NCBI RefSeq assembly: GCF_027853245.1
Contig: NZ_JAPTZM010000006.1
Strand: one strand, 5' to 3'
Length of the DNA: 64,000 nt
Origin: Atlantibacter subterraneus
Lineage (GTDB): Bacteria; Pseudomonadota; Gammaproteobacteria; Enterobacterales; Enterobacteriaceae
In this document: positions 52,168 through 60,381 of the stretch, piece after piece
Layout: every line of letters begins with the position of its first letter
Numbering within the stretch: the stretch's first letter is position 1
The notes under the pieces: model-generated
Databases searched by the model: none
Seen by the model: the letters and a program-made list of their open reading frames with translations, nothing else
What the model was told of the DNA's origin: nothing
Program-made: the position numbers and the translations under genes

Positions 52168-53378
52168 GCCAGGTTTATGACGTCATTATTATCGGTGCCG
52201 GCCCTTCAGGTCTGGCAGCGGCACGTTCACTGCTGAAAAAAGGCGTGACCCATATCCTTCTTGTTGAGCGTGAGAAAGAAGCCGGTGGCGTACCGCGCCA
52301 TTGCCGACACCCTACGTTTGGCATCCAGACTTTCCTGCGCCCAATGAATGGGCATGTCTGGGCAAACAAGATCCTCAGTAAAGTCGCCGGCTCCTGTGAA
52401 ATTCGCACCTCGACAACGGTAACCAGCATTAAAGCCGGAGGTGAGATTGAAATATCCTCAGACAACGGTATTGAAACACTGAAAGCGAAACGCGTTATTA
52501 TCGCTACCGGCGTGCGAGAAACCCCACGGCATCCCCGGCTGGTATCAGGATTAAGACCTCAGGGCGTGCTTACGGCTGGCGCACTCCAGCAATTTATCTA
52601 TCTGCATAAACTTAAACCCGGGATCCGGCCCGTTATTGTCGGATCAGAATTAGTCAGCTTTTCTGCCATCTGGACGCTCAGAAATGCAGGAATCAAAGCA
52701 CTCGCCTTGATTGATGAGCATTCACGGCCGCTTGCATTCAGGCCAAGTGTTCTCTATGCAAAACTGCTCGGCGTGGATGTTTATCTGGGATCGCACATTA
52801 CCAGCATCAACGGGAAAGATCGGGTTGAAAGCGTGGAGTTTCGCGATGCGGACGGGAAAAGCAACCAGATTGCCTGTGACAGTATTATTTTTACTGGCCG
52901 CTTTACCGGGGAATACACCCTGATCCGTAACAGCCATTTAGCGTTTGAACCGGAATCGGGTAGACCCTTATTCGACCAGTTTGGCCAGTGCTCCGATCCC
53001 GCTTTCTTTGTTGTCGGTAACATGACGCACCCGGCAGATATGGGCGACCAGTGCTATCAGGAGGGCTTACGTGTGGGTCTGAACGTCGCGGATTCACTGG
53101 CTGCCAGTACCGCTAAATCATTCAGCGTGCCTGTGGTGCATGATGATTTATTTAAAATCACCGCACCGAATATGATTTCCCTGTCAAAGCCAGCCAATAA
53201 AACAACGCTCAACGTTCGCGTAACGCGTTATTTTAAGGGTGAGATTATTGTTAAACATGGAAACGACATTATTTATAAAGGTAAACACCGTTGCTTACCG
53301 GAGCGTCGCATCCTGCTAAAAGATATTGATATAAGCGGCATTACCAATAAAGACGAAATTATTGTCACAACCCGTTAA
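52164..53378 (+). CDS. Pyridine-nucleotide-disulfide-reductase-like flavoprotein, partner subunit
   Basis: A 404-residue protein with two dinucleotide-binding motifs: IIIGAGPSGLAAARSL (residues 6-21) and a second strand-turn near VIVGSELVSFSAIW. PRHCRHPTFGIQTFL near residue 45 resembles the Cys-His-Phe-Gly segment of HcnB / opine-oxidase-A-type subunits that pair with GlpA-like proteins in clostridial and thermotogal glycerol clusters. The C-terminal 90 residues form a small beta-rich domain without the cysteine motif expected of DUF1667. ATGA overlap with the upstream gene indicates a fixed-ratio complex. It probably moves electrons from the GlpA-like subunit to NAD(P) or quinone. Confidence 0.75.
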   Translation: MSQVYDVIIIGAGPSGLAAARSLLKKGVTHILLVEREKEAGGVPRHCRHPTFGIQTFLRPMNGHVWANKILSKVAGSCEIRTSTTVTSIKAGGEIEISSDNGIETLKAKRVIIATGVRETPRHPRLVSGLRPQGVLTAGALQQFIYLHKLKPGIRPVIVGSELVSFSAIWTLRNAGIKALALIDEHSRPLAFRPSVLYAKLLGVDVYLGSHITSINGKDRVESVEFRDADGKSNQIACDSIIFTGRFTGEYTLIRNSHLAFEPESGRPLFDQFGQCSDPAFFVVGNMTHPADMGDQCYQEGLRVGLNVADSLAASTAKSFSVPVVHDDLFKITAPNMISLSKPANKTTLNVRVTRYFKGEIIVKHGNDIIYKGKHRCLPERRILLKDIDISGITNKDEIIVTTR

Positions 53379-53381
53379 GTC

Positions 53382-53408
53382 AAAAAGCCAGCGAAAGCTG
53401 GCTTTTTT
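53382..53408. terminator. Bidirectional intrinsic terminator after the flavoprotein pair
   Basis: AAAAAGCCAGC-GAAA-GCTGGCTTTTTT is a strong stem with T-runs in both directions, 3 bp after the flavoprotein stop. It separates it from the convergent DUF1937 gene. Confidence 0.9.
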
Positions 53409-53495
53409 ATGCATTGTTATTTTTCTTCATGATTCTGGCAGCAGGGGGGCTGTTGCACACTTTATATCAGAAGAACCAGGTTAACCTTTATTTAC

Positions 53496-53852
53496 TCAGG
53501 CAAATTCAGATTCAACGTCAGACCATAAACTCACGCGCTGCCCCCGGGCTTTATAGAATTCAATTTCACGCTGGATGCCGGCGCTTTTATCCCAACCTTC
53601 CAAATCAAGAATAATGAGTTCTTGCATCATATCCAGAAAAACGGCATCGACCGGGGCCCATAATTTGCCGATATTGGCTTTCTCTGTTTTCTGTAGTTCC
53701 AGATTGACAGGATGTGACATACTCACCTGACTAAACACGACATGTCCGGCTTCAATAATCTGAGCAGCCACTTTGTTACATGCCAGAAAACGGCCATGCA
53801 CAACATCCTTATCCGCGTGGCTATAAGGACATGCCAGGAAAATCTTACGCAT
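53496..53852 (-). CDS. DUF1937 family protein (deoxyribosyltransferase-like)
   Basis: A 118-residue protein starting MRKIFLACPYSHADKDVV, then VVFSQVSMSHPV and DAVFLDMMQELIILDLEGW and SAGIQREIEFY. This pattern (ACPYS near the start, Leu-Asp-Gly/Glu-Trp and a Glu in a helix) is that of the nucleoside 2-deoxyribosyltransferase-like fold used by DUF1937. No activity is known for the family. It lies last in the operon with the permease and kinase, 38 bp after the permease stop, which suggests a role in the same pathway, perhaps on a nucleotide- or ribosyl-linked intermediate. Confidence 0.65.
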   Translation of the reverse strand: MRKIFLACPYSHADKDVVHGRFLACNKVAAQIIEAGHVVFSQVSMSHPVNLELQKTEKANIGKLWAPVDAVFLDMMQELIILDLEGWDKSAGIQREIEFYKARGQRVSLWSDVESEFA

Positions 53853-53890
53853 TTTTCAACTCCAGTTTATGACAAATAAATTTGGGTTAA

Positions 53891-55141
53891 TCAGGGAACG
53901 GATTCAGCCGTGAGAATATTCTGACCTGTGACGGCGCTTTCACGCTCATCATCAATCTTTTCCATCCTTTGCGCTGCCGGAACAGAAATATAAATCGCAA
54001 TGCCTATTGCAATCACGCCGGCAAGGAATTTACCCAGCATGATGGGAATGACCAGCGTTGGCTGGAAATTAGCAGTAAAAGCAAGGTGATCGCCCAATGT
54101 CGCCTGCGCACAGATGCCGAATGCCACGCATAAAACCTTATCCCGTGCTCTCATGGATTTAAATAAATGGAACACAGCAATAATATTTGCCAGCACCATA
54201 ACGATCCCCAGTGCACCCGTATCGGTAAGTTTTAGCTTTCTGCCAATAAACTTCATCGGGCGCTGACAGTGTTTCTGGAACAGATAACATACCGGGAATG
54301 TGCCAGCCAGCATAATGCCAATATATCCCGCGATTTCAATTGCCCGATACAGCTCTTTTTCATCAGCAAACAGAGGGTCAAAAACCCACCCGCCAAACAC
54401 TTTGGTAAACACCCCGGTGAAGTGCTGAACGATACATGCTGCCAGTACCAGCTTTATAAATGCGTCACACAGACGCCCAAAGGCAAGGAAGCAACTAACC
54501 ATCAATTCAGTTTTATATTTAAGCCCAATTGCCAGTAAGAAGCAGAATGCAAACAAAGGTGCTAATAGCTGGAGTGCATTTAAAAAATCAATCGTTAAAT
54601 AATGATTCGCCGGTGATGACGTTGAAATAACATCGCGCACAGGAATATTATTCAGGGTGATAAACATTAACGAGATTAACACGCCAAAAGGGATACTGAC
54701 CAAACCCGCCATTGCTCCAAGCGCAAGGTATTTATGATCCTGCCGATTAAGCATAATTAGCCCAACTGGAATCAGATACACAATACTTGCTCCAGACGTA
54801 TAACCGATTAACATCGCGGTGATCCACTGGTCGCGATTAGAGGCAATTACATCCGCAAGTTGATAGCCCCCCATATCTACCGCTATAACAGATAATGCAG
54901 CGATAGATACGTCTGAACCCATCGACTGGAAAAGGGGTCCAATGGTATTGGTAATAGCATAGGAGATAATGGGGATTGCAGCCATAATCCCTGCCTGAGC
55001 TAAAAATACCGGTCCGATAGAATGTATACCATTTACGAACTCTTTCCCCAGACCACTCTCAGGCCGAATTACCGATGCAATAGCACCGACCAATGCGCCT
55101 GCCATAATAATATAAATAATAATAGTGCCGATTTCCGACAT
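53891..55141 (-). CDS. EutH-family permease
   Basis: A 416-residue inner-membrane protein with about ten or eleven helices, matching the EutH ethanolamine permease family. Shared segments include AVDMGGYQLADVIASN (E. coli EutH has a CDMGGF equivalent), HKYLALGAMAGLVSIPFGV, EIAGYIGIMLAGTFPV and the C-terminal FGICAQATLGDHLAFTANF followed by IPIMLGKFLAGV. No other eut gene is present, so the substrate is probably not ethanolamine for microcompartment metabolism but another small alcohol or amino alcohol. It lies 11 bp after the kinase gene. Confidence 0.85.
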   Translation of the reverse strand: MSEIGTIIIYIIMAGALVGAIASVIRPESGLGKEFVNGIHSIGPVFLAQAGIMAAIPIISYAITNTIGPLFQSMGSDVSIAALSVIAVDMGGYQLADVIASNRDQWITAMLIGYTSGASIVYLIPVGLIMLNRQDHKYLALGAMAGLVSIPFGVLISLMFITLNNIPVRDVISTSSPANHYLTIDFLNALQLLAPLFAFCFLLAIGLKYKTELMVSCFLAFGRLCDAFIKLVLAACIVQHFTGVFTKVFGGWVFDPLFADEKELYRAIEIAGYIGIMLAGTFPVCYLFQKHCQRPMKFIGRKLKLTDTGALGIVMVLANIIAVFHLFKSMRARDKVLCVAFGICAQATLGDHLAFTANFQPTLVIPIMLGKFLAGVIAIGIAIYISVPAAQRMEKIDDERESAVTGQNILTAESVP

Positions 55142-55152
55142 ACTTGCCTCAC

Positions 55153-56595
55153 TTAATCACCGCGCAGGTTACGGGAACGCGAGATAATGTCTTTATATTT
55201 TTCAAAATAAGGACGAAGATCGCGTTTTCCAGGTTCTGTCATTGTATTTTGATTTCTTAACTTCATTGGGTAATTTAACCCCAGACCCTTGCGTGCAAGT
55301 AATGCCACTCCTTGTGCAGTTATTTCTCTGTTAGCCGGAGATATAATTCGCTTCTGGATTAACGTTGCGAGAAACTCTTTGAAATAGGTATTTGAAGATA
55401 GCCCTCCATCGATTGAAATCGTTTCGCCGATAGGCCTTACTTTATCCATTGCAAAGATGACTTCAGCAGACCGTACCGCGATCCCTTCGAGTATCGACTG
55501 AAGCATATCTTTTCTTTCGGTTTCAAGAGACAAACCCGCCCATACGCCTGCCGCAGAACGATCCCAGTACGGGCAGCCCAGGCCAGACAGAGCAGGAACA
55601 AACGCCAGTCCCCTCGCAATTGCAGGTTCATCCGGGAAATCGCTGAACTCTTCAATTTCTGAAAACAGGCCGATTTTACCTGCCCAATTAATTGCCGATG
55701 CTGCGTTATAGACGCCACCATCAAGCCCATATACGGTTTTTTCATCGGGCATCTTCCAGCACAACGTTGGCAGTAATCCAGAGCCTTTGGCATCGGGAAC
55801 GTCAGTTCCCGTAATGGACTGCAGGAACGCCCCGGTACCAAATGTGATTTTCATTTGTCCCGGTTCGCGACAGCCATGACCGTAAGTCCCGGCAAACTGA
55901 TCCACGATACAAGCAGTCAGGGGGGCAGTGGTGCTTTCATAGCGGACATCACCAAAATGCCCAACATTATCCCGGACTTCAGGAAGAGCTTCGATAGGTA
56001 CGCCGAACAGAGCGCACAGCTCTGCATCCCATTCGAGGGAATGGATATTAAATAATGACGTTCGCGAGGCAGAGTTGTAATCCGTGACGTGTGTGCCGCA
56101 CAGATGAAACATAAAAAAAGCGTCCATGGTACCGAGACGCAAGCTTCCACGTTTCGCCAGTTCTACCGCCCCTGGCACGTTACGCATGATCCAGCCAAAT
56201 TTGCTGGCTGAAAAATAGGTGTCCAGAGGAAGACCGGTTTTTGCACGCACGCGTTCTTCGACACCTTCCGCGCGCATTTTGCGGATCACAGATTCGGTTC
56301 TTTGATCCTGCCAGATGATGGCGTTATAAAGCGGTTGGCCAGATTTTGCATCCCAGGCCACAATACTTTCGCCCTGATGAGCCAGACCAATTGCATCCAC
56401 TACCCCGCAATGATTCAGGCAGGAACGAATGTTACGCAGGATCTCCATGGGATCATGCTCAACCCAGCCAGGATTCGGTGTGAGCTGCTTATGTGCGATT
56501 GCAGCCGGAGAAAAATGCTTCCCGTCCTCACCGAATACAACAACACGCGTCCCCGTCGTACCCTGATCGATTGCTGCATAACGTTGGTTGAGCAT
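55153..56595 (-). CDS. Glycerol-kinase-like FGGY carbohydrate kinase
   Basis: A 480-residue two-domain sugar kinase. The phosphate-1 motif reads YAAIDQGTTGTRVVVFG (glycerol kinase has DQGTTSSR), the substrate loop is HQGESIVAWD, IIWQDQRTES is the phosphate-2 region, and ISIDGGLSSNTYFKEFLA is the adenosine motif. The GlpK feature VDQFAGTYGHGC and FGTGAFLQSITG are also seen. The start at 56595 (MLNQRYAAID) follows AGAGGTTCT. Substrate is unknown; glycerol or another short polyol is the first guess. First gene of the kinase-permease-DUF1937 transcript. Confidence 0.87.
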   Translation of the reverse strand: MLNQRYAAIDQGTTGTRVVVFGEDGKHFSPAAIAHKQLTPNPGWVEHDPMEILRNIRSCLNHCGVVDAIGLAHQGESIVAWDAKSGQPLYNAIIWQDQRTESVIRKMRAEGVEERVRAKTGLPLDTYFSASKFGWIMRNVPGAVELAKRGSLRLGTMDAFFMFHLCGTHVTDYNSASRTSLFNIHSLEWDAELCALFGVPIEALPEVRDNVGHFGDVRYESTTAPLTACIVDQFAGTYGHGCREPGQMKITFGTGAFLQSITGTDVPDAKGSGLLPTLCWKMPDEKTVYGLDGGVYNAASAINWAGKIGLFSEIEEFSDFPDEPAIARGLAFVPALSGLGCPYWDRSAAGVWAGLSLETERKDMLQSILEGIAVRSAEVIFAMDKVRPIGETISIDGGLSSNTYFKEFLATLIQKRIISPANREITAQGVALLARKGLGLNYPMKLRNQNTMTEPGKRDLRPYFEKYKDIISRSRNLRGD

Positions 56596-56998
56596 AGAAC
56601 CTCTAAACTTCACTGTGGCTTGTTTGTTGATAACATCGTTTCATTCACAATATACCACCACAAAAACACATTAAAGCAACACAAATTACACATATAAACA
56701 AATAAATGTGACGTGAATCATGTTTTATCAGGACCTTAAAACTAAACTTTAGAGCCTGTTTTTTACGCGTTCATCAGGTTGGAAGATCGATGGGAAAATG
56801 AAATTTATGCCATAAAATCAAAATCATATTACTAAACTCCCATACAACAGAGTCATAAAGTCCCGGCGCTCAGGTTGTAATACCCATTTTCGAATGCAAT
56901 AATCATTTCCACAAAAAAACAACATAAAAACAACAGTGCTTCCGGGCGCTGTACTGATGAAAAAAGATCCCCCCTAACGTGCGATAGCAGGTAGAACA
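56596..56998. promoter_or_regulatory. Divergent kinase / DeoR control region with direct repeats and CRP site
   Basis: No gene is seen. Minus-strand repeats TTGTGTTGCTTTAATGTGTTTTTGTGG lie at 56655-56692 (here given as TTGTGTTGCTTTAATG then TGTTTTTGTGG), and TGTTGTTTTTATGTTGTTTT with TTTGTGG at 56909-56938. These resemble the TG-rich direct repeats upstream of the flavoprotein genes. TGTGACGTGAATCATG (56707-56722) is a CRP-like site with a perfect left half. All four repeat blocks are probable operators of the DeoR-family regulator. Confidence 0.5.
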
Positions 56999-57763
56999 AT
57001 GGATTACTCAAATGGCTCCGAACGCCGCAACATTATTCTTGAAAAACTGAAAGATAGCGGACAGGTCTTTGTTAATGAACTGGCGGATGAGTTTGGGGTT
57101 TCGCAGGAAACCATTCGCCGGGATCTCAATAAGCTGGAAGAATTACGCCATATCAAAAAGATTCATGGTGGAGCTGTCAGTGCGCAGTTCGGGTTTGAAC
57201 TGGAATTCAATCAACGGGCGAAATTAGCTGAAGACGATAAAAAGAATATCGCTGTCGCTGCAGCAAAACTCATCAAGCCAGGGGATTCACTCTTCATTGA
57301 TTTTGGAACGACAACGCTTGAGTTTGCCAGAATAATCAGTTCGATACCGCAGCTTACCGTGTTCACTAATTCCCCTGTGATCGCCAATTTATTCCACGAT
57401 AGTTCCACTACTGACTTGATCCTGATTGGTGGGCAGTTTGGTCTTTCAAAAATGGAATGCGTCGGCCCGGTCACGCTTCAGGCCATTAGCTCATTTTATG
57501 CCGATTACGCGGTTATCGGTGCCGGTGCTGTAAGCCCTGAATCAGGCATTATGGATCAGGACATCAATGAAGCCGCCGTTGCTCGCCAGATGATCAAACA
57601 AAGCAACAACTCTATTGTGCTTGCGGACGGCCATAAATTAGACAGCCGGGCCACATCCCATGTCGCGCACTGGAAAGAGATTGATTGTCTGGTAACCACA
57701 GATCCAGACAAAAAGATTAAGAAGATGAATTTCCCTAAAGATCTGAACATTATAATTGCTTGA
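56999..57763 (+). CDS. DeoR-family regulator of the kinase-flavoprotein cluster
   Basis: A 254-residue protein with an N-terminal helix-turn-helix (RRNIILEKLKDSGQVFVNEL then FGVSQETIRRDLNKLEE, residues 9-45) and a DeoRC sugar-phosphate-binding domain (ESGIMDQDINEAAVARQMI and VLADGHKLDS, SHVAHWKEIDCLVTTDP). The effector of such regulators is usually the phosphorylated product of the kinase. It is transcribed alone, divergent from the kinase-permease genes, and opposite to them; TG-rich repeats occur in its own upstream region, so autoregulation is likely. Similar to GlpR in overall form but not identical enough to name. Confidence 0.88.
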   Translation: MDYSNGSERRNIILEKLKDSGQVFVNELADEFGVSQETIRRDLNKLEELRHIKKIHGGAVSAQFGFELEFNQRAKLAEDDKKNIAVAAAKLIKPGDSLFIDFGTTTLEFARIISSIPQLTVFTNSPVIANLFHDSSTTDLILIGGQFGLSKMECVGPVTLQAISSFYADYAVIGAGAVSPESGIMDQDINEAAVARQMIKQSNNSIVLADGHKLDSRATSHVAHWKEIDCLVTTDPDKKIKKMNFPKDLNIIIA

Positions 57764-57826
57764 TTCAGTTTGATATTTAAATCGGCCATCAGACGCTATT
57801 GTTGGTCCAGTGACAGATAAAGAAAG

Positions 57827-57847
57827 GGGCAAATTAATAATTTGCCC
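57827..57847 (+). terminator. Hairpin after the DeoR gene
   Basis: GGGCAAATT-AAT-AATTTGCCC is a perfect nine-pair stem 63 bp after the stop codon. No T-run follows, so efficiency is uncertain. Confidence 0.5.
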
Positions 57848-57884
57848 GCACAGCCTGAAAATCAGTACGTGGGAAAAACGACGT

Positions 57885-57918
57885 AAAAAGGCTCACTATG
57901 CGTTATGCATAATGAGCC
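57885..57918 (-). terminator. Intrinsic terminator of the MFS operon
   Basis: On the minus strand GGCTCAtTATGC / GCATAgTGAGCC pairs over 12 positions with one mismatch and a five-base loop, then TTTTT. It lies 35 bp after the stop codon of the transporter. Confidence 0.8.
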
Positions 57919-57953
57919 GCGGGTGTTCGGGTTACTGAGTTATTCGGCCTGGT

Positions 57954-59276
57954 TTAATCACGGCTGCTCGACAAATAATGGCCAGGCTGTGCGCTTTCTT
58001 CGGGACGACGTGATTCCGGTAAAAGTGACATTGCGCACAGGCTTATCGCCGTAGCAAACAGCACGTAATAGGCTGGCGCGACAGGATGATTGGTCCATGC
58101 GAGTAAGGCAGTCAAAATAAAATGCGTACTCCCGCCAAACAATGCCGAACCGAGTGCGTAAATCAGCGAGGTGCCCGTACTGCGGAACTTGCCCGGCAAC
58201 ATCTCCGGCACCACAACCAATAATGCGGTGGTGGGAAACGTAATCAGTGTAGAGACCACAAACGTCACCGTCAGCAAGCGTGCTGCATCCGGTGCCTCAT
58301 GCAGCCAGGTGAATAACGGTATTACTACTACACTCAATGCCAGTACCGGCAATATCAATACTTTTTTACGGCCATATCTGTCACACAGCCGCCCGGCTGC
58401 CAGTGCCCCGAAAAAAGAAATGAGCCCGGCAATCAAAATACTGGTTTGTGCAACGCTCGGATGCAGATGCAGCGTTTTAATGGCATAGGACGTCATGTAG
58501 TTTATTAACTGTGAGGTGACACTGACCACCATCATGATCCCCAGGCCAATCAGCAGTAAGCTGCGGTTCTCGCGCCACATGCCTTTCAATATGTTGGCAG
58601 TGCTCTTCTCTTTTTTTACCGACTCATGAAGCGTTTCCGGCAAATTACGGCGGATATAGATCGTTAGCGGCACCATAAGCAGACTGAAGATAAACGGTAA
58701 ACGCCATCCCCAGCTTTGCAAATTCTCTGCAGACATAGATGAAGTAATGATCACGCCAAACAAACCGCCAACGGTGACCGCTATGCCCTGGCTGGCAATT
58801 TGCCAGCAGGCATAACGTCCGCGTTTATCGGCTGGCGCCGATTCAATCAGTAGTGAGGCTGCCGGCCCCACTTCTCCGCCAAGGGCCACCCCCTGTATCA
58901 GTCGGCACAATACGATGATGACCGGCGCGGCCATACCGATCGTCGCATAACCCGGCGTGGCGGCAATCCCAAGCGTACCCAGGGTAATAAGCGTTACTGT
59001 CAAAATCATTGCCGGTTTACGCCCCACCCGGTCGGCATAACTCCCGATAAACAATGCGCCCAATGGCCGGGTAAAAAATCCCACGCCGAAGGTGGCAGTG
59101 GCTACCAATAAACTGCCATAGTCCCCGGTAACGGGAAAAAATGCCTGGCCTATATACACGGCAAAATAGGCATAAATGACGAAGTCATAAACTTCAAAAG
59201 CGTTGCCAGCCACCGCAGCAGCAATGACCCGCCAGTGAACAGGCTGCGTAACCTGATTTTCGAGAGTTTGGCTCAT
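57954..59276 (-). CDS. MHS-family MFS transporter (metabolite:H+ symporter)
   Basis: A 440-residue carrier with 12 predicted helices. The MHS subfamily pattern is clear: GNAFEVYDFVIYAYFAVYIG in helix 1, GSYADRVGRKPAMILTV in the loop after helix 2, GVALGGEVGPAASLLIESAP with the family-typical Gly/Glu motif in helix 4, RGRYACWQIASQG and the RRNLPETLHES loop. Relatives carry shikimate, alpha-ketoglutarate, citrate, proline or betaine with protons. The start at 59276 (MSQTLENQ) follows GGAG. Being next to a metallopeptidase-like and a glutamine-amidotransferase-fold hydrolase, it may take up a gamma-glutamyl or similar amide compound. Confidence 0.9.
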   Translation of the reverse strand: MSQTLENQVTQPVHWRVIAAAVAGNAFEVYDFVIYAYFAVYIGQAFFPVTGDYGSLLVATATFGVGFFTRPLGALFIGSYADRVGRKPAMILTVTLITLGTLGIAATPGYATIGMAAPVIIVLCRLIQGVALGGEVGPAASLLIESAPADKRGRYACWQIASQGIAVTVGGLFGVIITSSMSAENLQSWGWRLPFIFSLLMVPLTIYIRRNLPETLHESVKKEKSTANILKGMWRENRSLLLIGLGIMMVVSVTSQLINYMTSYAIKTLHLHPSVAQTSILIAGLISFFGALAAGRLCDRYGRKKVLILPVLALSVVVIPLFTWLHEAPDAARLLTVTFVVSTLITFPTTALLVVVPEMLPGKFRSTGTSLIYALGSALFGGSTHFILTALLAWTNHPVAPAYYVLFATAISLCAMSLLPESRRPEESAQPGHYLSSSRD

Positions 59277-59295
59277 GCTGTTCTCCAGGAATGTC

Positions 59296-60381
59296 TCATG
59301 ATGGGTGGCGGTTAATGCCCGCGACAGCCTGCAGGAAAACGCGTTTTCCCTGGGTCCAAATTTCATTCTGCCACCACGGATCCTGGGGATTGAATGCGTC
59401 CTTCAGACTCTGGCGGAGCGCTGCGCATTGCCGTGGATCATCACTACCAAAGCGGGTTAACCAGTGTGCCCCACGCATTGCCAGTACGGTTTGTACTTGT
59501 GGGTATGTCCCATATTCCAGGCAGATATTCGTTTGTTCCGCCTGCTCACACTCGCGAAACAACGCCGCCTGAATCGGCCCCGTCAATGGAACACTAGTCG
59601 AGCTGCCTGTATTGACTGAGGTAATGGTATCTCCCCACCAGTCCCGGGCGCGTAACAGAGAGGCATCTTCGAATTCGCAACCAAAAATACGTTCGCCGTA
59701 GCCGTATGGCCCGAGGCCGGTATGAATATCAAGCGAGCCAAGACGCTGACAGCGAGTTGCGTAACGCCGCAAAATAGTACGGAACGTTTCGTTACTCCAG
59801 GTAGGTTTGTCGCCCCCATAATGTAGCCCATCGGGGAAACGGTATTGCCCAAGGCTTACCGCGCACTGGTATCCTTTATCGCCCCAGACTTTCGCCAGCG
59901 CCCGTAACTGTTCTTCACTTTCAGCAGGCGGCGGCCAACTTGCCGGCAACAGTAAATTATGAATATCGGAATAACGATCGTTAACCGGGAGCGGTGCTGA
60001 GAAGTCGACGAAATTGCGGTTAAGATCGACGTTTTCCTGTGTGGTACGGTGCGACCAGGAAAATCCCCACGGGTTAATCGCATGAACATGCAGCACGGCG
60101 GTATTCGCTTGCTCAAGCGGCCCCATTTCCAGCAACCCGCGCTGTATCGCCGAGCCGGGATAGCCCTCCACGCCATGCACGCCACTGATAGTAATAATAA
60201 GGTTTGCGGCGTCTTCCGGCCCATCCAGAACCACATCCGTTGCCAGCATCTCTCCTTCACTGCCGGGTAAATCCAGGAGATAACTATCAACGTGTAACTC
60301 ACGACCATGAGCAGCAGCGATAAACGCTTGTCGCGCTTCGGCGTAACTCCGGCTAAACAGCGACTGGGCGGATTGATTCAT
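59296..60381 (-). CDS. DUF2817 zinc carboxypeptidase-like protein (M14 fold)
   Basis: A 361-residue protein of the DUF2817 family. Zinc-site features of the M14-like fold are visible: ISGVHGVEGYPGSAIQRG (His-x-x-Glu type pair near residue 76), INPWGFSWSHRTTQENVDLN (Asn/Arg near 115) and DIHTGLGPYGYGE with the third His near 240; ICLEYGTY near 305 carries a candidate catalytic Glu. It should hydrolyse a peptide or amide bond in the cytoplasm; no signal peptide is seen. The start at 60381 (MNQSAQSLF) overlaps the upstream hydrolase by 29 bp; an in-frame codon at 60441 gives an unrelated leader. Confidence 0.82.
   Translation of the reverse strand: MNQSAQSLFSRSYAEARQAFIAAAHGRELHVDSYLLDLPGSEGEMLATDVVLDGPEDAANLIITISGVHGVEGYPGSAIQRGLLEMGPLEQANTAVLHVHAINPWGFSWSHRTTQENVDLNRNFVDFSAPLPVNDRYSDIHNLLLPASWPPPAESEEQLRALAKVWGDKGYQCAVSLGQYRFPDGLHYGGDKPTWSNETFRTILRRYATRCQRLGSLDIHTGLGPYGYGERIFGCEFEDASLLRARDWWGDTITSVNTGSSTSVPLTGPIQAALFRECEQAEQTNICLEYGTYPQVQTVLAMRGAHWLTRFGSDDPRQCAALRQSLKDAFNPQDPWWQNEIWTQGKRVFLQAVAGINRHPS

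Noticed and set aside
53414..53614. Plus-strand frame with a hydrophobic start after the flavoprotein terminator
   Set aside because: Lies directly behind a bidirectional terminator and mostly antisense to the DUF1937 gene; no homology recognised.
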